NCBI GenBank assembly: GCA_942491485.1
Contig: CALOAX010000012.1
Location: forward strand, 62,001 to 126,000
DNA length: 64,000 nucleotides
Reading direction: 5' to 3'
Source of the DNA: Desulfoluna sp942491485
Lineage (GTDB): Bacteria; Desulfobacterota; Desulfobacteria; Desulfobacterales; Desulfolunaceae
Under the pieces are notes generated by a model, which searched no databases, had not been told where the DNA came from, and saw nothing but the letters and a program-made list of their open reading frames with translations. This document shows positions 43,163-51,844 of the stretch, in pieces (positions within the stretch are counted from its first letter, which is position 1; the number at the start of each line of letters is the position of its first letter). Both the position numbers and the translations under genes were made by a program.

Positions 43163-43203
43163 AAAAAACGGAGCCCCTCTGACAGAGGGACTCCGTTTTT
43201 TTT
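43163..43203. terminator. Bidirectional terminator between pgi and fabH
   Basis: CGGAG and CCCTCT (43169-43180) pair with AGAGGG and CTCCG (43184-43195), flanked by an A-run before and a T-run after. It can serve both convergent genes. Confidence 0.85.
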
Positions 43204-43228
43204 ATACCGAACGTCTTGTGACTGGATG

Positions 43229-44242
43229 TTACTCGCCGAAGCGGTAAATCATGGCGGCCCAGGTAAGGCCGGCACCCAGAGCCACAAAGAGGACAGTGCT
43301 TGACTTGGTGTCAACCAGGCCCTGCTCGATGGTCTCGTCCAACGCCAGAGGAATGGTGGCAGCTGTGGTGTTGCCGTATTTCTGGATGTTGTTGAAGATC
43401 TTCTCGCTGGGGAGGCCCAGGGTTTTCTGGTAGGCTTCGTTGATGCGAAGGTTGGCCTGATGGGGAATGATCAGGTCAATGTCGTCAAGGGTCAAACCGG
43501 TCTGCTCCAGAATCTCTTTGGTGATTTCAGGAAGCTTGCGAACGGCGAGTTTGAAGATCCTTGTGCCGTCCATAATCGGGAAATGCCCGCCGGTTTTGAG
43601 CATCTCTTCGTTGATGCGTTCCGGGTATTTGGAAGCAGGCAGTTCAAGCATCAGCTTTTCTGCATATTTTCCATCCGCTTTGAGGATGCTGCCGAGAACG
43701 CCCACATTGCTTTCGGTCTCCACGGCCTCCACGCAAACGGCAGCGGCCCCGTCGCCAAAAAGAACGGACACATCACGGCCTGCGGTGGTTTTGTCCAGGC
43801 CTGTGCTGTGTACTTCGGCTCCCACCACAAGAATTTTCTTGTACATACCGCTGCGAATGTAGGCATCAGCAGTGCTCATGGCATATACAAACCCTGTGCA
43901 CTGCTGGCGGATATCAAGGGCCGGTGTATCGGTGAGTCCCAGCTTGGTCTGGAGAAAGCAACCGGAGCCGGGGAAGTAGATGTCCGGACTCAGGGTTGCA
44001 AAGATGATAAAGTCAATCTCTTCGGGCTGCCAGCCGGCTTTGTCCAGGGCTTTTTTGGACGCCTCAAGGGCGAGGTCGGACGCACCGACAGTCTCCCCTT
44101 CGGGAATCCAGTACCGGGTTTTGATTCCGGTTCTCTGCTGGATCCACTCGTCGTTTGTGTCCATCATTTTTGAAAGGTCGTCGTTAGTGACGCACCTGGA
44201 AGGAAGAAAGCGGCCGGTACCTCTGATCACGCTTCGTTTCAT
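43229..44242 (-). CDS. fabH: 3-oxoacyl-ACP synthase III
   Basis: Starts fatty-acid synthesis by condensing an acyl-CoA with malonyl-ACP. The 337-residue protein has the catalytic Cys in IRQQCTGFVYAMS, the His in IIPHQANLRINEA and the Asn in KYGNTTAATIPLAL, plus GDGAAAVCVEA. AAAGGGA precedes the ATG. No other fab gene is adjacent, so it may be one of several KASIII-type enzymes, and substrate range is open. Confidence 0.92.
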   Translation of the reverse strand: MKRSVIRGTGRFLPSRCVTNDDLSKMMDTNDEWIQQRTGIKTRYWIPEGETVGASDLALEASKKALDKAGWQPEEIDFIIFATLSPDIYFPGSGCFLQTKLGLTDTPALDIRQQCTGFVYAMSTADAYIRSGMYKKILVVGAEVHSTGLDKTTAGRDVSVLFGDGAAAVCVEAVETESNVGVLGSILKADGKYAEKLMLELPASKYPERINEEMLKTGGHFPIMDGTRIFKLAVRKLPEITKEILEQTGLTLDDIDLIIPHQANLRINEAYQKTLGLPSEKIFNNIQKYGNTTAATIPLALDETIEQGLVDTKSSTVLFVALGAGLTWAAMIYRFGE

Positions 44243-44682
44243 ATATACATGTCCCTTTCGTTTTCAATGGTGATGAGAAGCGTAAATCCGAATCCGGCAA
44301 CACAACCTCATGTGATATCCGGTGGACGTCAGTGTGTCGCAATTCATCATCAGGGGGGCGCCCTGCCCTGGCCTGATTGATTACGCAACCCATCATCGTA
44401 AGATCCGTATGACAAGGCAATCGGGAAATCCTTACCCAATTATCCCATTCTTATCCAATGAATGGGATGCTTTGTCAAATCCAATTCCCTCTTTTTCCCG
44501 CCTCCCCGCTTCTCAAAATCTCCTTTACACCCAATGAGTGGCCGTTATATTTTTAGACTCTGGCCCGATTTGTTTGCCCGTTGAAATCCCCGGAAATGCA
44601 TTGAATGTCAGCAAAAGAATTGCAATACAGAATGGCATTGGGTCATGGGGCCAGCCTAAACGCGCTTTTTTAACGTTGGAAT
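44243..44682. other. 440-base gap between divergent fabH and the exchanger gene
   Basis: No gene or strong terminator is seen. A small hairpin CCCATTC/GAATGGG lies near 44444-44466. Promoters for both neighbours should be here, but none is clear. Confidence 0.3.
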
Positions 44683-45630
44683 GTGGCGCAGATGGTTTTT
44701 CAAATTATCATTCTTGTTGTAGGGCTTTTTTGTCTTTACGCAGGCGCTGAATGGCTTGTGGGTGGATCTGTAAGGCTTGCGTGCAGGTACAACGTCAGCC
44801 CCCTTGTCATCGGCCTGACCATTGTGGCATTTGGAACATCGGCTCCGGAACTCCTCGTGAGTCTGTTCGCTTCCGGGGGCGAAGCACCGGGGCTTTCCAT
44901 TGGAAACGTTATTGGAAGCAATGTCATTAATATAGCATTGGTTCTGGGTTTAAGCATCCTTTTAAATCCCATGTCGCTTCACCGAAAAGCTATCACCCCT
45001 GAGCTCATGTTCATGGTGGGCTCCTCTCTTCTCCTTTGGTTTCTTTGTCTCGACGGAACCATAAGGCGGGTGGACGGCCTGATTCTGTCCGGGTGCCTTG
45101 CCTTGTACCTCGCGTACCGATTCGTTCATGCAACATCCCACGATTATGATCTTGACGACTACGCATGCGCCAAAGGATCGTTGATCAACATCGCCTATAT
45201 TACAGGGGGGACGGTCATTCTTTGTGCCGGAGCGCATCTCGTGGTGGAAAGTGCGGTGGCCCTTGCTGTATTTTTTGGTCTCAGCAATACGTTTATCGGG
45301 CTGAGTATTGTGGCCTTTGGGACGAGCCTTCCGGAACTTGCCGCATCCATGGTGGCGGCACGGAAAATGGAGAACGACATTGCCATTGGCAATGTGGTGG
45401 GGAGCAATATTTTTAATGCCTGTATGGTGATGGGGGTTGTGGGGCTTGTCTCCCCTATTCAGGTGGACAAGGGGCTCAATTACTTTGAATTTCCCTTTAT
45501 GATGTGCATATCCCTCCTTTTTCTTTGTTTTGCCTTGCGTGTCAGGCGTTTGAGCCGTCGACATGGCCTTCTCTTTCTCGTTCTGTTTATCCTGTATCTG
45601 ATTATTTCTTGGAGGCTGACCGGGGTGTAG
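44683..45630 (+). CDS. Calcium/sodium antiporter (CaCA family, YrbG-like)
   Basis: A 315-residue inner-membrane exchanger with ten to eleven hydrophobic helices. The two alpha-repeats are obvious: GLTIVAFGTSAPELLVSLFA with GNVIGSNVINIALVLG, and GLSIVAFGTSLPELAASMVA with GNVVGSNIFNACMVMG. The Glu in PELL/PELA and the Asn/Ser in GSN form the ion site in the family. The start is either GTG at 44683 or ATG at 44692, and neither has a strong ribosome site. Confidence 0.94.
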   Translation: MAQMVFQIIILVVGLFCLYAGAEWLVGGSVRLACRYNVSPLVIGLTIVAFGTSAPELLVSLFASGGEAPGLSIGNVIGSNVINIALVLGLSILLNPMSLHRKAITPELMFMVGSSLLLWFLCLDGTIRRVDGLILSGCLALYLAYRFVHATSHDYDLDDYACAKGSLINIAYITGGTVILCAGAHLVVESAVALAVFFGLSNTFIGLSIVAFGTSLPELAASMVAARKMENDIAIGNVVGSNIFNACMVMGVVGLVSPIQVDKGLNYFEFPFMMCISLLFLCFALRVRRLSRRHGLLFLVLFILYLIISWRLTGV

Positions 45631-45672
45631 TCCATCGATTGCGCATGCAGGGGTGCGATAGAATAAGTGCAT

Positions 45673-45710
45673 AAAAAAAAGCGGGATGCCATGGGCATCC
45701 CGCTTTTTTT
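45673..45710. terminator. Bidirectional terminator between the exchanger and ppiC-like genes
   Basis: GCGGGATGCC at 45681-45690 pairs with GGCATCCCGC at 45694-45703 around a three-base loop, with A-run and T-run on the two sides. Confidence 0.9.
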
Positions 45711-45761
45711 GAACTGTTTGCTTTGTTCCCCGTATGGAGGATTCAAGGGGAAAGGACGGCT

Positions 45762-46691
45762 CTATTTGAGATTGACCTTGATATCGGCCTTGTCGACCAT
45801 GGTTCTTTCAAAGAAAGAGCGGTTGGCCTGGAGCCTTTCTCTCATCATGTTGTTCTTGATGGAGTCCTTTACATCATCAAAACCCAGGGTGGTTGCATCT
45901 TTAGTCTCTGTAACCTCGATAATGTGGTAGCCGTCCAGGGATTTGATGATGCCGCTTCTCTCCCCTTTTTTGAGGGTAAAAGCCGCATCCAGAAGAGACT
46001 TTGCCACAGGAGAGCTTTTGGTGATAAAGCCGACATCTCCGCCCTTTTGGGCATCCGCTGCGTCGGAACTTGCCTTGGCAACTGTTTCGAAGGCTTTCCC
46101 TGCTTCGAGTTCTTTTTCTGCGGCCTGAATCTTTTTAAGGCCCGCTTTTACCTCTGCGTCGGTGGCGTCAGGGGGCAGCGCGATGTGGATATGACGGATA
46201 CGCACCTGCTCCGGCTTGCTGAAAAGTCCAGGCTGCTCATCATAGAACAGTTTTGCCTCTTCATCGGTGACGACAACATTGGCTTTCTTGTCGAGGGCCA
46301 TCATAAACTCTTTGACCATCAGCTGCTTTCTAATGCTCTCCTTGAGTTTCGCCTCTGTGGTGCCCCTGGCCTCCAGTAACTTGTCGAACTCTGCCTTGTC
46401 AGTGGTCACGGCATTCATCAATTGCAGGAAGTTCTGCTCAACGATGCTGTCAGCCACTTTTACCTCGGCCTTAACACTCTCCTGGTAGTAGAGGTTGTTG
46501 ATAATGACGCGCTTTAACACCTCCTGCTGGAGTTTCTGATACTCAGGAAGGGTCTGCATAGCGTAGGTCAGTTCCTGGAGGGTGATGACTTCGCCGTTGA
46601 CGGAGGCAACATCCATGGCGCTGGCCCCTCCCGTCGATATCGTAAGAAAAGCGGTCGAAACGGCAAGGAGTCTGATCAGATGTTTCAGCAT
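45762..46691 (-). CDS. Periplasmic parvulin-type peptidyl-prolyl isomerase
   Basis: Folds envelope proteins. The 309-residue protein has a signal peptide (MLKHLIRLLAVSTAFLTI, cleavage near GASA), a SurA-like helical N-domain with VNGEVITLQELTYAM, and a parvulin domain of about 100 residues (RIRHIHIALP, GGDVGFITKSSPV, LDGYHIIEV). One parvulin domain rather than two makes it PpiC/PrsA-like rather than SurA-like. GGAGA precedes the ATG. Confidence 0.92.
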   Translation of the reverse strand: MLKHLIRLLAVSTAFLTISTGGASAMDVASVNGEVITLQELTYAMQTLPEYQKLQQEVLKRVIINNLYYQESVKAEVKVADSIVEQNFLQLMNAVTTDKAEFDKLLEARGTTEAKLKESIRKQLMVKEFMMALDKKANVVVTDEEAKLFYDEQPGLFSKPEQVRIRHIHIALPPDATDAEVKAGLKKIQAAEKELEAGKAFETVAKASSDAADAQKGGDVGFITKSSPVAKSLLDAAFTLKKGERSGIIKSLDGYHIIEVTETKDATTLGFDDVKDSIKNNMMRERLQANRSFFERTMVDKADIKVNLK

Positions 46692-46823
46692 GTGTGGTCT
46701 CCATATGTCTTTAGGGTCATGTATGAGTGGATGCGCAGAATAAAAGCGGTATATCCCGTTTGGTGCTTTGCTACTCTACCAGATGGAATTGAGATGTCAA
46801 ACGTCTGAGATCATGGTTAGTCA

Positions 46824-46868
46824 ATAAAACAAAAAAGGGGATATCGCAATGCTGCGATATCCCCTTTT
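46824..46868 (-). terminator. Terminator after tRNA-Pro
   Basis: A perfect 16-base stem (46833-46848 with 46853-46868, AAAAGGGGATATCGCA) has TTTTTTG on the minus strand. It terminates purA/tRNA-Pro transcripts. Confidence 0.9.
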
Positions 46869-46878
46869 GATGCTTATT

Positions 46879-46955
46879 TGGTCGGGATGAGAGGATTTGA
46901 ACCTCCGACCCCTGCGTCCCGAACGCAGTGCTCTACCAGGCTGAGCCACATCCCG
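46879..46955 (-). tRNA. tRNA-Pro (CGG)
   Basis: Read on the minus strand the 77-base gene folds into a full cloverleaf: acceptor CGGGATG/CATCCCG, anticodon stem CTGCG/CGCAG with loop TTCGGGA (anticodon CGG) and T arm GGAGG TTCAAAT CCTCT. The CCA end is encoded. It lies 59 bases after purA with its own promoter. Confidence 0.97.
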
Positions 46956-46972
46956 TTTGTTTTACGGGCACA

Positions 46973-47001
46973 CTTTTATCGAACAGCGTGCCAAATGTCA
47001 A
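46973..47001 (-). promoter_or_regulatory. Promoter of tRNA-Pro
   Basis: On the minus strand a perfect TTGACA (46996-47001) is 17 bases from TAAAAG (46973-46978), placing the transcription start about 10 bases before the tRNA. Confidence 0.6.
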
Positions 47002-47014
47002 ACCCAAAAGGGCA

Positions 47015-48301
47015 CTAAAAGTGATTTTTCATCACAATAGTTTCCTCGCGGCCGGGACCCACAGAGATCACGTCCACAGGGGTTCCGGCGAGTTCTTCGA
47101 TGCGCTTGATGTAAGTCTTGGCATTCTCAGGAAGATCTTCGTAGGAACGCACGCCTGTGATGTCCTCGTCCCATCCGGGGAGGGTCTCGCAGACCTGGGT
47201 GCAGTTGTCCAGAAGTTCAAGGTCGGCTGCAAAATCTGTGACGATCTCGCCTTTGTATTCGTAGCCGGTGCAGATCTTCAGTTCCTTGAGACCACCGAGG
47301 ACGTCAAGCTTGGTCAGGACGATGCCGGTAAGGCCGTTCAGGCGAGCGGCGTTTCTCAGGACCACCATGTCAAGCCAGCCGCAACGACGGCGACGACCGG
47401 TGGTGGCACCAAACTCCACCCCTTTTTCCTGCATGTAGGCTCCTGCCTCGTCAAACAGCTCGGAGGGGAAAGGGCCTGCGCCGACGCGGGTGGTATACGC
47501 CTTGACGATACCCAGGACACCGGTGATTTTTCCGGGGCCCACACCGGCACCGCAGCAGGCATTGCCGGAAACCGTGTTGGATGAGGTGACAAAGGGGTAG
47601 GTGCCGTGGTCGATATCAAGGTGGGTGCCCTGGGCGCCTTCAAAGACGACGTTCAGGCCATTGTCCATTCCCTTGTTGATCTCAACGGAAGAATCGGTGA
47701 TGTAGGGCTTCAGCTCCTCTGCCAGTTTGAGGCAGTAGGCAATGGTCTTTTCGACGTCTTCAGGCTCTTCACCGAAGTAGTTTTCCAGGAGGAAGTTCTT
47801 TTCCTGAAGTGCCTCGGTTACCTTGGCTCGAAGGACGTCCGCGTTGAGGAAGTCGAGGAACCGGATGCCGACACGGGAGGCCTTGTCTTCATAGCAGGGT
47901 CCGATGCCGCGGCCGGTGGTGCCGATTTTGCCGTCCCCTTTTTTGAGTTCGCGAGCGTGGTCAATGCGCTTGTGGTACGGCATAATCACTTGGGCTCGGT
48001 CGGAGAGACGCAGGTACTCAGGGCTGACATCCACCCCTTTACCACCAAGATAGGCGATCTCTTCAAGGAGGACCTCAGGGTCAACGACCACTCCGTTTCC
48101 GATGTAACATTTCTTTTTCTGAAGAATGCCGGAGGGAACCAGATGGCTGATGAATTTTTCTCCGTCAACTACCATGGTGTGCCCAGCATTGTTTCCACCC
48201 TGGAATCTGACAACATAATCGGCGTGTTCGGAAAGAAGGTCAACGATCTTTCCCTTTCCTTCATCACCCCACTGTGTTCCGACAATCACATAGTTACCCA
48301 C
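47015..48301 (-). CDS. purA: Adenylosuccinate synthetase
   Basis: Makes adenylosuccinate from IMP, aspartate and GTP. The 428-residue protein has the P-loop GTQWGDEGKGKIVD at the start, then GNNAGHT, GTTGRGIGPCYEDK and EGAQGTHLDIDHGTYPFVT. The start is a GTG at 48301 with AAGGAG seven bases upstream. It lies 184 bases after tadA and precedes tRNA-Pro. Confidence 0.97.
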   Translation of the reverse strand: MGNYVIVGTQWGDEGKGKIVDLLSEHADYVVRFQGGNNAGHTMVVDGEKFISHLVPSGILQKKKCYIGNGVVVDPEVLLEEIAYLGGKGVDVSPEYLRLSDRAQVIMPYHKRIDHARELKKGDGKIGTTGRGIGPCYEDKASRVGIRFLDFLNADVLRAKVTEALQEKNFLLENYFGEEPEDVEKTIAYCLKLAEELKPYITDSSVEINKGMDNGLNVVFEGAQGTHLDIDHGTYPFVTSSNTVSGNACCGAGVGPGKITGVLGIVKAYTTRVGAGPFPSELFDEAGAYMQEKGVEFGATTGRRRRCGWLDMVVLRNAARLNGLTGIVLTKLDVLGGLKELKICTGYEYKGEIVTDFAADLELLDNCTQVCETLPGWDEDITGVRSYEDLPENAKTYIKRIEELAGTPVDVISVGPGREETIVMKNHF

Positions 48302-48485
48302 AAGATGCTCCTTGAGAAGTGTGCAATAATTAAAATTGATACGTCCGAGCGTTTCGGGTCTCGTTCAGATGTTCATCCGGAGGAAGGACGTCTCCCCCGG
48401 CCTGCTTGTATATTATTGATGAATCGTTAAGCATGATGGGGAGCATGGCGTAAAGCACGCTCCTGCTTGCGCGGCGATTCAGCAT

Positions 48486-48992
48486 TTACTGCTGGTCAGG
48501 CCCCTTGGGAAGCCCGGCTTTTTTCAACTCTTTCTGCTGCATGCGCCTGGTTCGGAAAAAATCCTGTATCAGGCTTCGGCACTCTTCGGCGTTAACGCCT
48601 GGAATCACTTCAAGTGAGTGGTTCAACCGACTGTCATCGGCCAGGTTGAAAAGAGAGCCTGCGCCACCCCATTTTTCATCATGGGCACCGAAGACCACTC
48701 TCGAGAACCGCGCATGGACAATCGCGCCCATACACATGATGCAAGGCTCAATGGTGGCGTAGAGTGTTAAACCCGGTAATCTGTAATTACCCATGGTTTC
48801 AGCAGCCTTTCGTATGGCGAGGATTTCCGCATGGGCCGTCGGATCTGCCAGGGAAATGGTCAGATTGTGGGCCACAGAAAGTACCTCTCCATTCTCCGCC
48901 ACAACCACGCAACCTATAGGAACCTCTCCTTTTTGTCCAGCTTTTTTGGCCTCTTCCAGCGCCATTGCTATATAATAGGTGTGGTTTTCCAT
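48486..48992 (-). CDS. tadA: tRNA-specific adenosine deaminase
   Basis: Converts A34 to inosine in tRNA-Arg(ACG), whose five gene copies begin 328 bases away on the other strand. The 168-residue cytidine-deaminase-fold protein has the zinc site HAEILAIRKAAE and PCIMCMGAIVHARF. A tail of about 20 basic residues follows. The link to the ACG tRNA array is well established biochemically for TadA in general. Here it is only neighbourhood. Confidence 0.94.
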   Translation of the reverse strand: MENHTYYIAMALEEAKKAGQKGEVPIGCVVVAENGEVLSVAHNLTISLADPTAHAEILAIRKAAETMGNYRLPGLTLYATIEPCIMCMGAIVHARFSRVVFGAHDEKWGGAGSLFNLADDSRLNHSLEVIPGVNAEECRSLIQDFFRTRRMQQKELKKAGLPKGPDQQ

Positions 48993-49319
48993 CGGGATAT
49001 CCCAGAGGCACCAGATGGCGCCGATTCTTTTTTACGGTGGCCTTATCAAAGCCGCCGTCGTTTCGGAAAGACCATTGTATATATCATTCGGTCCATGGGC
49101 GCACCCTCTTTCTTCTTCTTCGATCTGTTTTCATGTTCTGGGGTGGTCACCCACGCCTGACGCACCCCTTGATGAAATAGTTTACCGGGGCTATGGGGTT
49201 GATATCATGCCTCAACCCTTTACCTGTGGGGCTTTCGCCAGTTTCAAATGACAAAAAAGTGTAACTTTCACGTTGACAAGCCAAGGCGCTTTAGATTAAA
49301 AGACACTCAACTTTGAGAC
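48993..49319 (+). promoter_or_regulatory. 327-base gap with a promoter for the tRNA-Arg array
   Basis: No gene is supported. TTGACA at 49273-49278 is 17 bases from TTAAAA at 49296-49301, so transcription would start near 49308, just before the first tRNA-Arg. Confidence 0.45.
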
Positions 49320-49396
49320 GCGCTCGTAGCTCAGCTGGATAGAGTACCTGACTACGAATCAGGTGGTCGCAGGTTCGAATCCTGCCGAGCGCGCCA
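49320..49396 (+). tRNA. tRNA-Arg (ACG), array copy 1
   Basis: 77 bases with acceptor GCGCTCG/CGAGCGC, anticodon stem CCTGA/TCAGG with loop CTACGAA (anticodon ACG), T arm with GTTCGAATC, and encoded CCA. Confidence 0.97.
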
Positions 49397-49445
49397 CATC
49401 AAAGGAAATGGCTTTGCGAAAGCAAAGCTTTTTGTTTGCCCTTGT

Positions 49446-49522
49446 GCGCTTGTAGCTCAGCTGGATAGAGTACCTGACTACGAATCAGGTGGTCGCAGGT
49501 TCGAATCCTGCCAAGCGCGCCA
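49446..49522 (+). tRNA. tRNA-Arg (ACG), array copy 2
   Basis: Same as copy 1 except the acceptor is GCGCTTG/CAAGCGC, a compensated pair change. The spacer before it is 49 bases. Confidence 0.97.
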
Positions 49523-49576
49523 TAAACGAAGAGATGACTTTTTTAAAGTCACCATATATATTTGTTAGGCTTATGT

Positions 49577-49653
49577 GCGCTTGTAGCTCAGCTGGATAGA
49601 GTACCTGACTACGAATCAGGTGGTCGCAGGTTCGAATCCTGCCAAGCGCGCCA
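49577..49653 (+). tRNA. tRNA-Arg (ACG), array copy 3
   Basis: Identical in acceptor to copy 2 (GCGCTTG/CAAGCGC). Spacer before it is 54 bases. Confidence 0.97.
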
Positions 49654-49680
49654 TTTAATTTAACAAGCCGAACAATATGC

Positions 49681-49757
49681 GCGCTCGTAGCTCAGCTGGA
49701 TAGAGTACCTGACTACGAATCAGGTGGTCGCAGGTTCGAATCCTGCCGAGCGCGCCA
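49681..49757 (+). tRNA. tRNA-Arg (ACG), array copy 4
   Basis: Acceptor as in copy 1 (GCGCTCG/CGAGCGC). Spacer before it is 27 bases. Confidence 0.97.
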
Positions 49758-49785
49758 TTCTAATTTACAAGACGACCAAGTTTGT

Positions 49786-49862
49786 GCGCTCGTAGCTCAG
49801 CTGGATAGAGTACCTGACTACGAATCAGGTGGTCGCAGGTTCGAATCCTGCCGAGCGCGCCA
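49786..49862 (+). tRNA. tRNA-Arg (ACG), array copy 5
   Basis: Acceptor as in copy 1. Spacer before it is 28 bases. The array ends at the terminator that follows. Confidence 0.97.
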
Positions 49863-49866
49863 TCTT

Positions 49867-49902
49867 AAAAAGGCCCTGCATCCTTGATGCAGGGCCTTTT
49901 TG
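49867..49902. terminator. Terminator of the tRNA-Arg array
   Basis: AAGGCCCTGCATC pairs with GATGCAGGGCCTT around a three-base loop and is followed by T. The mirrored A-run lets it also serve the convergent glycosyltransferase gene. Confidence 0.9.
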
Positions 49903-49927
49903 CGTTCATGAAAACATTTTACGCTTC

Positions 49928-50620
49928 TCACTGTTTATTCGGGCGATAGTACGGCTCAAGGCGCTTCGATGAGACACCACAGACAAAAAGGGTGGAGAGA
50001 ATCCAGGTGCGCAGAAGGGAGAATATAACCCCCTCTTTTTCCCAGCGTCGGGGAGAGGTCAGCACGGTCTCTTCAAGAATCCGAATGCGCTCCCCCCTCT
50101 TCCGAATCCGCCTCATCAAATCGATATCCTCCATGACAGCAATATCTCTGTATCCGCCGAATCGAAAAAAGTCCCTTCGCTTCATGAAAATGGCCTGGTC
50201 CCCATAAGGAGTGCGAGTGAGTCTGCACCGAAGGCTTGCCGCCCGGGCAATGAGAGACAATATTTTTCTGTTGCCGGCAAAACGCAGGGAAAAGGCTCCC
50301 GCTGCATAATGACCGGATTCCATGGTTTCTCTTATTTTTTGAAAGGCGTTGCCAGGCAGGTGGGTGTCGGCGTGAAGAAAAAGAAGGAGCTCCCCTTGCG
50401 ATGCATGGGCTCCGGCATTCATTTGAGGGCCCCTGCCCGGATTTGCAAGGAGGGTGATTACATCAGTCCGATCAATGGGGGCAATGCTCCGTCCCTCGGG
50501 CTCCCCGTCCACAACGATCACCTCAAAGATATCCTGTGGAAAACGTGCGTACAGCCGTGTCAGAAAGTGCCGGATATTCGGCTCATGGAGCACCGGAATG
50601 ATAACAGAGACAGGGGTCAT
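49928..50620 (-). CDS. TIGR04283-type family 2 glycosyltransferase
   Basis: A 230-residue GT-A glycosyltransferase. It shows VSVIIPVLHEPNI, VDGEPEGRS, GRGPQMNAGA, the metal-binding FLHADTHLPGN, and YGDQAIFMKRRDFFRFGGY with MEDIDLMRRI. This combination fits the TIGR04283 family, some members of which are linked to arsenosugar synthesis, but no arsenic gene is nearby so the acceptor is unknown. A short hydrophobic stretch near the C-terminus may touch the membrane. Confidence 0.88.
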   Translation of the reverse strand: MTPVSVIIPVLHEPNIRHFLTRLYARFPQDIFEVIVVDGEPEGRSIAPIDRTDVITLLANPGRGPQMNAGAHASQGELLLFLHADTHLPGNAFQKIRETMESGHYAAGAFSLRFAGNRKILSLIARAASLRCRLTRTPYGDQAIFMKRRDFFRFGGYRDIAVMEDIDLMRRIRKRGERIRILEETVLTSPRRWEKEGVIFSLLRTWILSTLFVCGVSSKRLEPYYRPNKQ

Positions 50621-50632
50621 ATTTCTCTAAGG

Positions 50633-50765
50633 CTTTGGCGGCAAGGTGAGCCACCTTGAAAGCAGGCAGCAGATGAACCCTGCTTAAGTTTGCAAATCTG
50701 TTTGTCCTATTTATCAATGGCTTGTCCCCCGGCAGGGCCGCCGGAGGCTACGTTGGGCTGAACAG
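50633..50765. repeat. Composite dispersed repeat, copy 8
   Basis: Starts with GGCGGCAAGGTG-AGC-CACCTTGAAAGC, as in copy 5. It ends with CCCCCGGCAGGG, CCGCCGGAGGC and the tail TGGGCTGAACAGTTACC, which runs into the stop of the next gene. Confidence 0.7.
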
Positions 50766-51494
50766 TTACCCTTTTCGAAAGGTAGGTCCCCGCCAGGGCT
50801 GCACGAGGTTTTCTTTTTTTAGATCTGTCTGCGGGGCCAAATTACAAGGGAGCTTTTCTGGCTCATCGACTTCTGCATAGTGCTTTTTTATGCACTCCGG
50901 ACAGATGCCGTGGGTGAACCGGGCCGCTGAGTGATCACGAATATATGACTCAATACGGTTCCACCCCCCACTGTCATCACGGATATTTTTGCAGTGTGCA
51001 CAGATGGGCAGGATGCCGCTCAGGGCATCGAAATCACTCCTTGACTCGGGAAGGCCGATCTCTTGCTCCTTATATTCAGTGACATCAAGCCAGACAATAA
51101 TTCCTGCTACGATGGCTCCGGTGTTGTCATGGATGGGAGCTGCTGACATCAGGGTCCATTTTTCTTCCCCACTGTCCATTTCCACAATCACTTTTTCATT
51201 GGTAACCATTTCGCCGTGGCTCAACGTGCGGACAAGAGGTATCTCCTCACGTTTCATCAATGTTCCATTGGGAAATTTATTCTTCCATGAAAGAACGTAT
51301 TGCTCCAGTGTGATCTCGGTGAGGGGGGCATCGGTTTTTCCCCGAAATTTTCGTGCCGCCTTGTTGATGTATATGATCTTTCCGGAAGGGGCTTCAGCAA
51401 GAATCATACATGCGGGTGAAAAGTCCAGAACAGCTTGGAGGAGACTTGTTTCCAAACTCGACTCCACCGGGGCTATCTCATTTCGTTGACTCAT
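50766..51494 (-). CDS. PAS-domain protein with a C-terminal cysteine motif
   Basis: A 242-residue protein from the ATG at 51494. Residues about 20-140 form a PAS domain (ACMILAEAPSGKIIYINKAA, then WTLMSAAPIHDNTGAIVAGI). A short segment follows with ICAHCKNIRDDSGGWNRIE and HGICPECIKKHY. That cysteine-bearing motif is commonly found after PAS domains in bacterial signalling proteins. No kinase or cyclase domain is present. The role is probably sensory, but the partner is unknown. Eighteen further in-frame codons upstream are not PAS-like. Confidence 0.82.
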   Translation of the reverse strand: MSQRNEIAPVESSLETSLLQAVLDFSPACMILAEAPSGKIIYINKAARKFRGKTDAPLTEITLEQYVLSWKNKFPNGTLMKREEIPLVRTLSHGEMVTNEKVIVEMDSGEEKWTLMSAAPIHDNTGAIVAGIIVWLDVTEYKEQEIGLPESRSDFDALSGILPICAHCKNIRDDSGGWNRIESYIRDHSAARFTHGICPECIKKHYAEVDEPEKLPCNLAPQTDLKKENLVQPWRGPTFRKG

Positions 51495-51772
51495 GGCACG
51501 TACCTGATGCCGGCTTTGAAGGCCGAGCGTTAGATGCAAAAGCATCAATTATGCCGATAACTGCAGAGGTAGCCAAAAAGATCGTTGTTGTGTATTCGGG
51601 AAAACAGGAACATCTGGGGTGATCGTACTATCCAACTGAGGCTTTTAGTTTATATTATTTTTGTCGTGATTTCAACAACTCGCCCTGATTCAGGGCGTAC
51701 GAAACGTGTCGTTGAGCATGGAAAAGCTGGAACAGCCTTGGGAGCATTGACTCTGCATCGGGAGACTCCCAA

Positions 51773-51819
51773 TAAAAAAAGGCCATGGCAGAAGAGAAGC
51801 ACTCCTACGCCATGGCCTT
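51773..51819 (-). terminator. Terminator after the chemoreceptor
   Basis: AAGGCCATGGC at 51779-51789 pairs with GCCATGGCCTT at 51809-51819, and T follows on the minus strand. Confidence 0.8.
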
Positions 51820-51844
51820 AGTGGGTTACATCCCCTTGGATTGA

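Noticed and set aside
46973..47001. Sigma-54-like TTGGCACG inside the tRNA-Pro promoter
   Set aside because: There is no TTGC at -12, and a sigma-70 promoter explains the same region better.
49320..49862. Regular direct repeats that could suggest a CRISPR array
   Set aside because: The repeats are complete tRNA-Arg genes with cloverleaf structure, and the spacers are unequal (27-54 bases).
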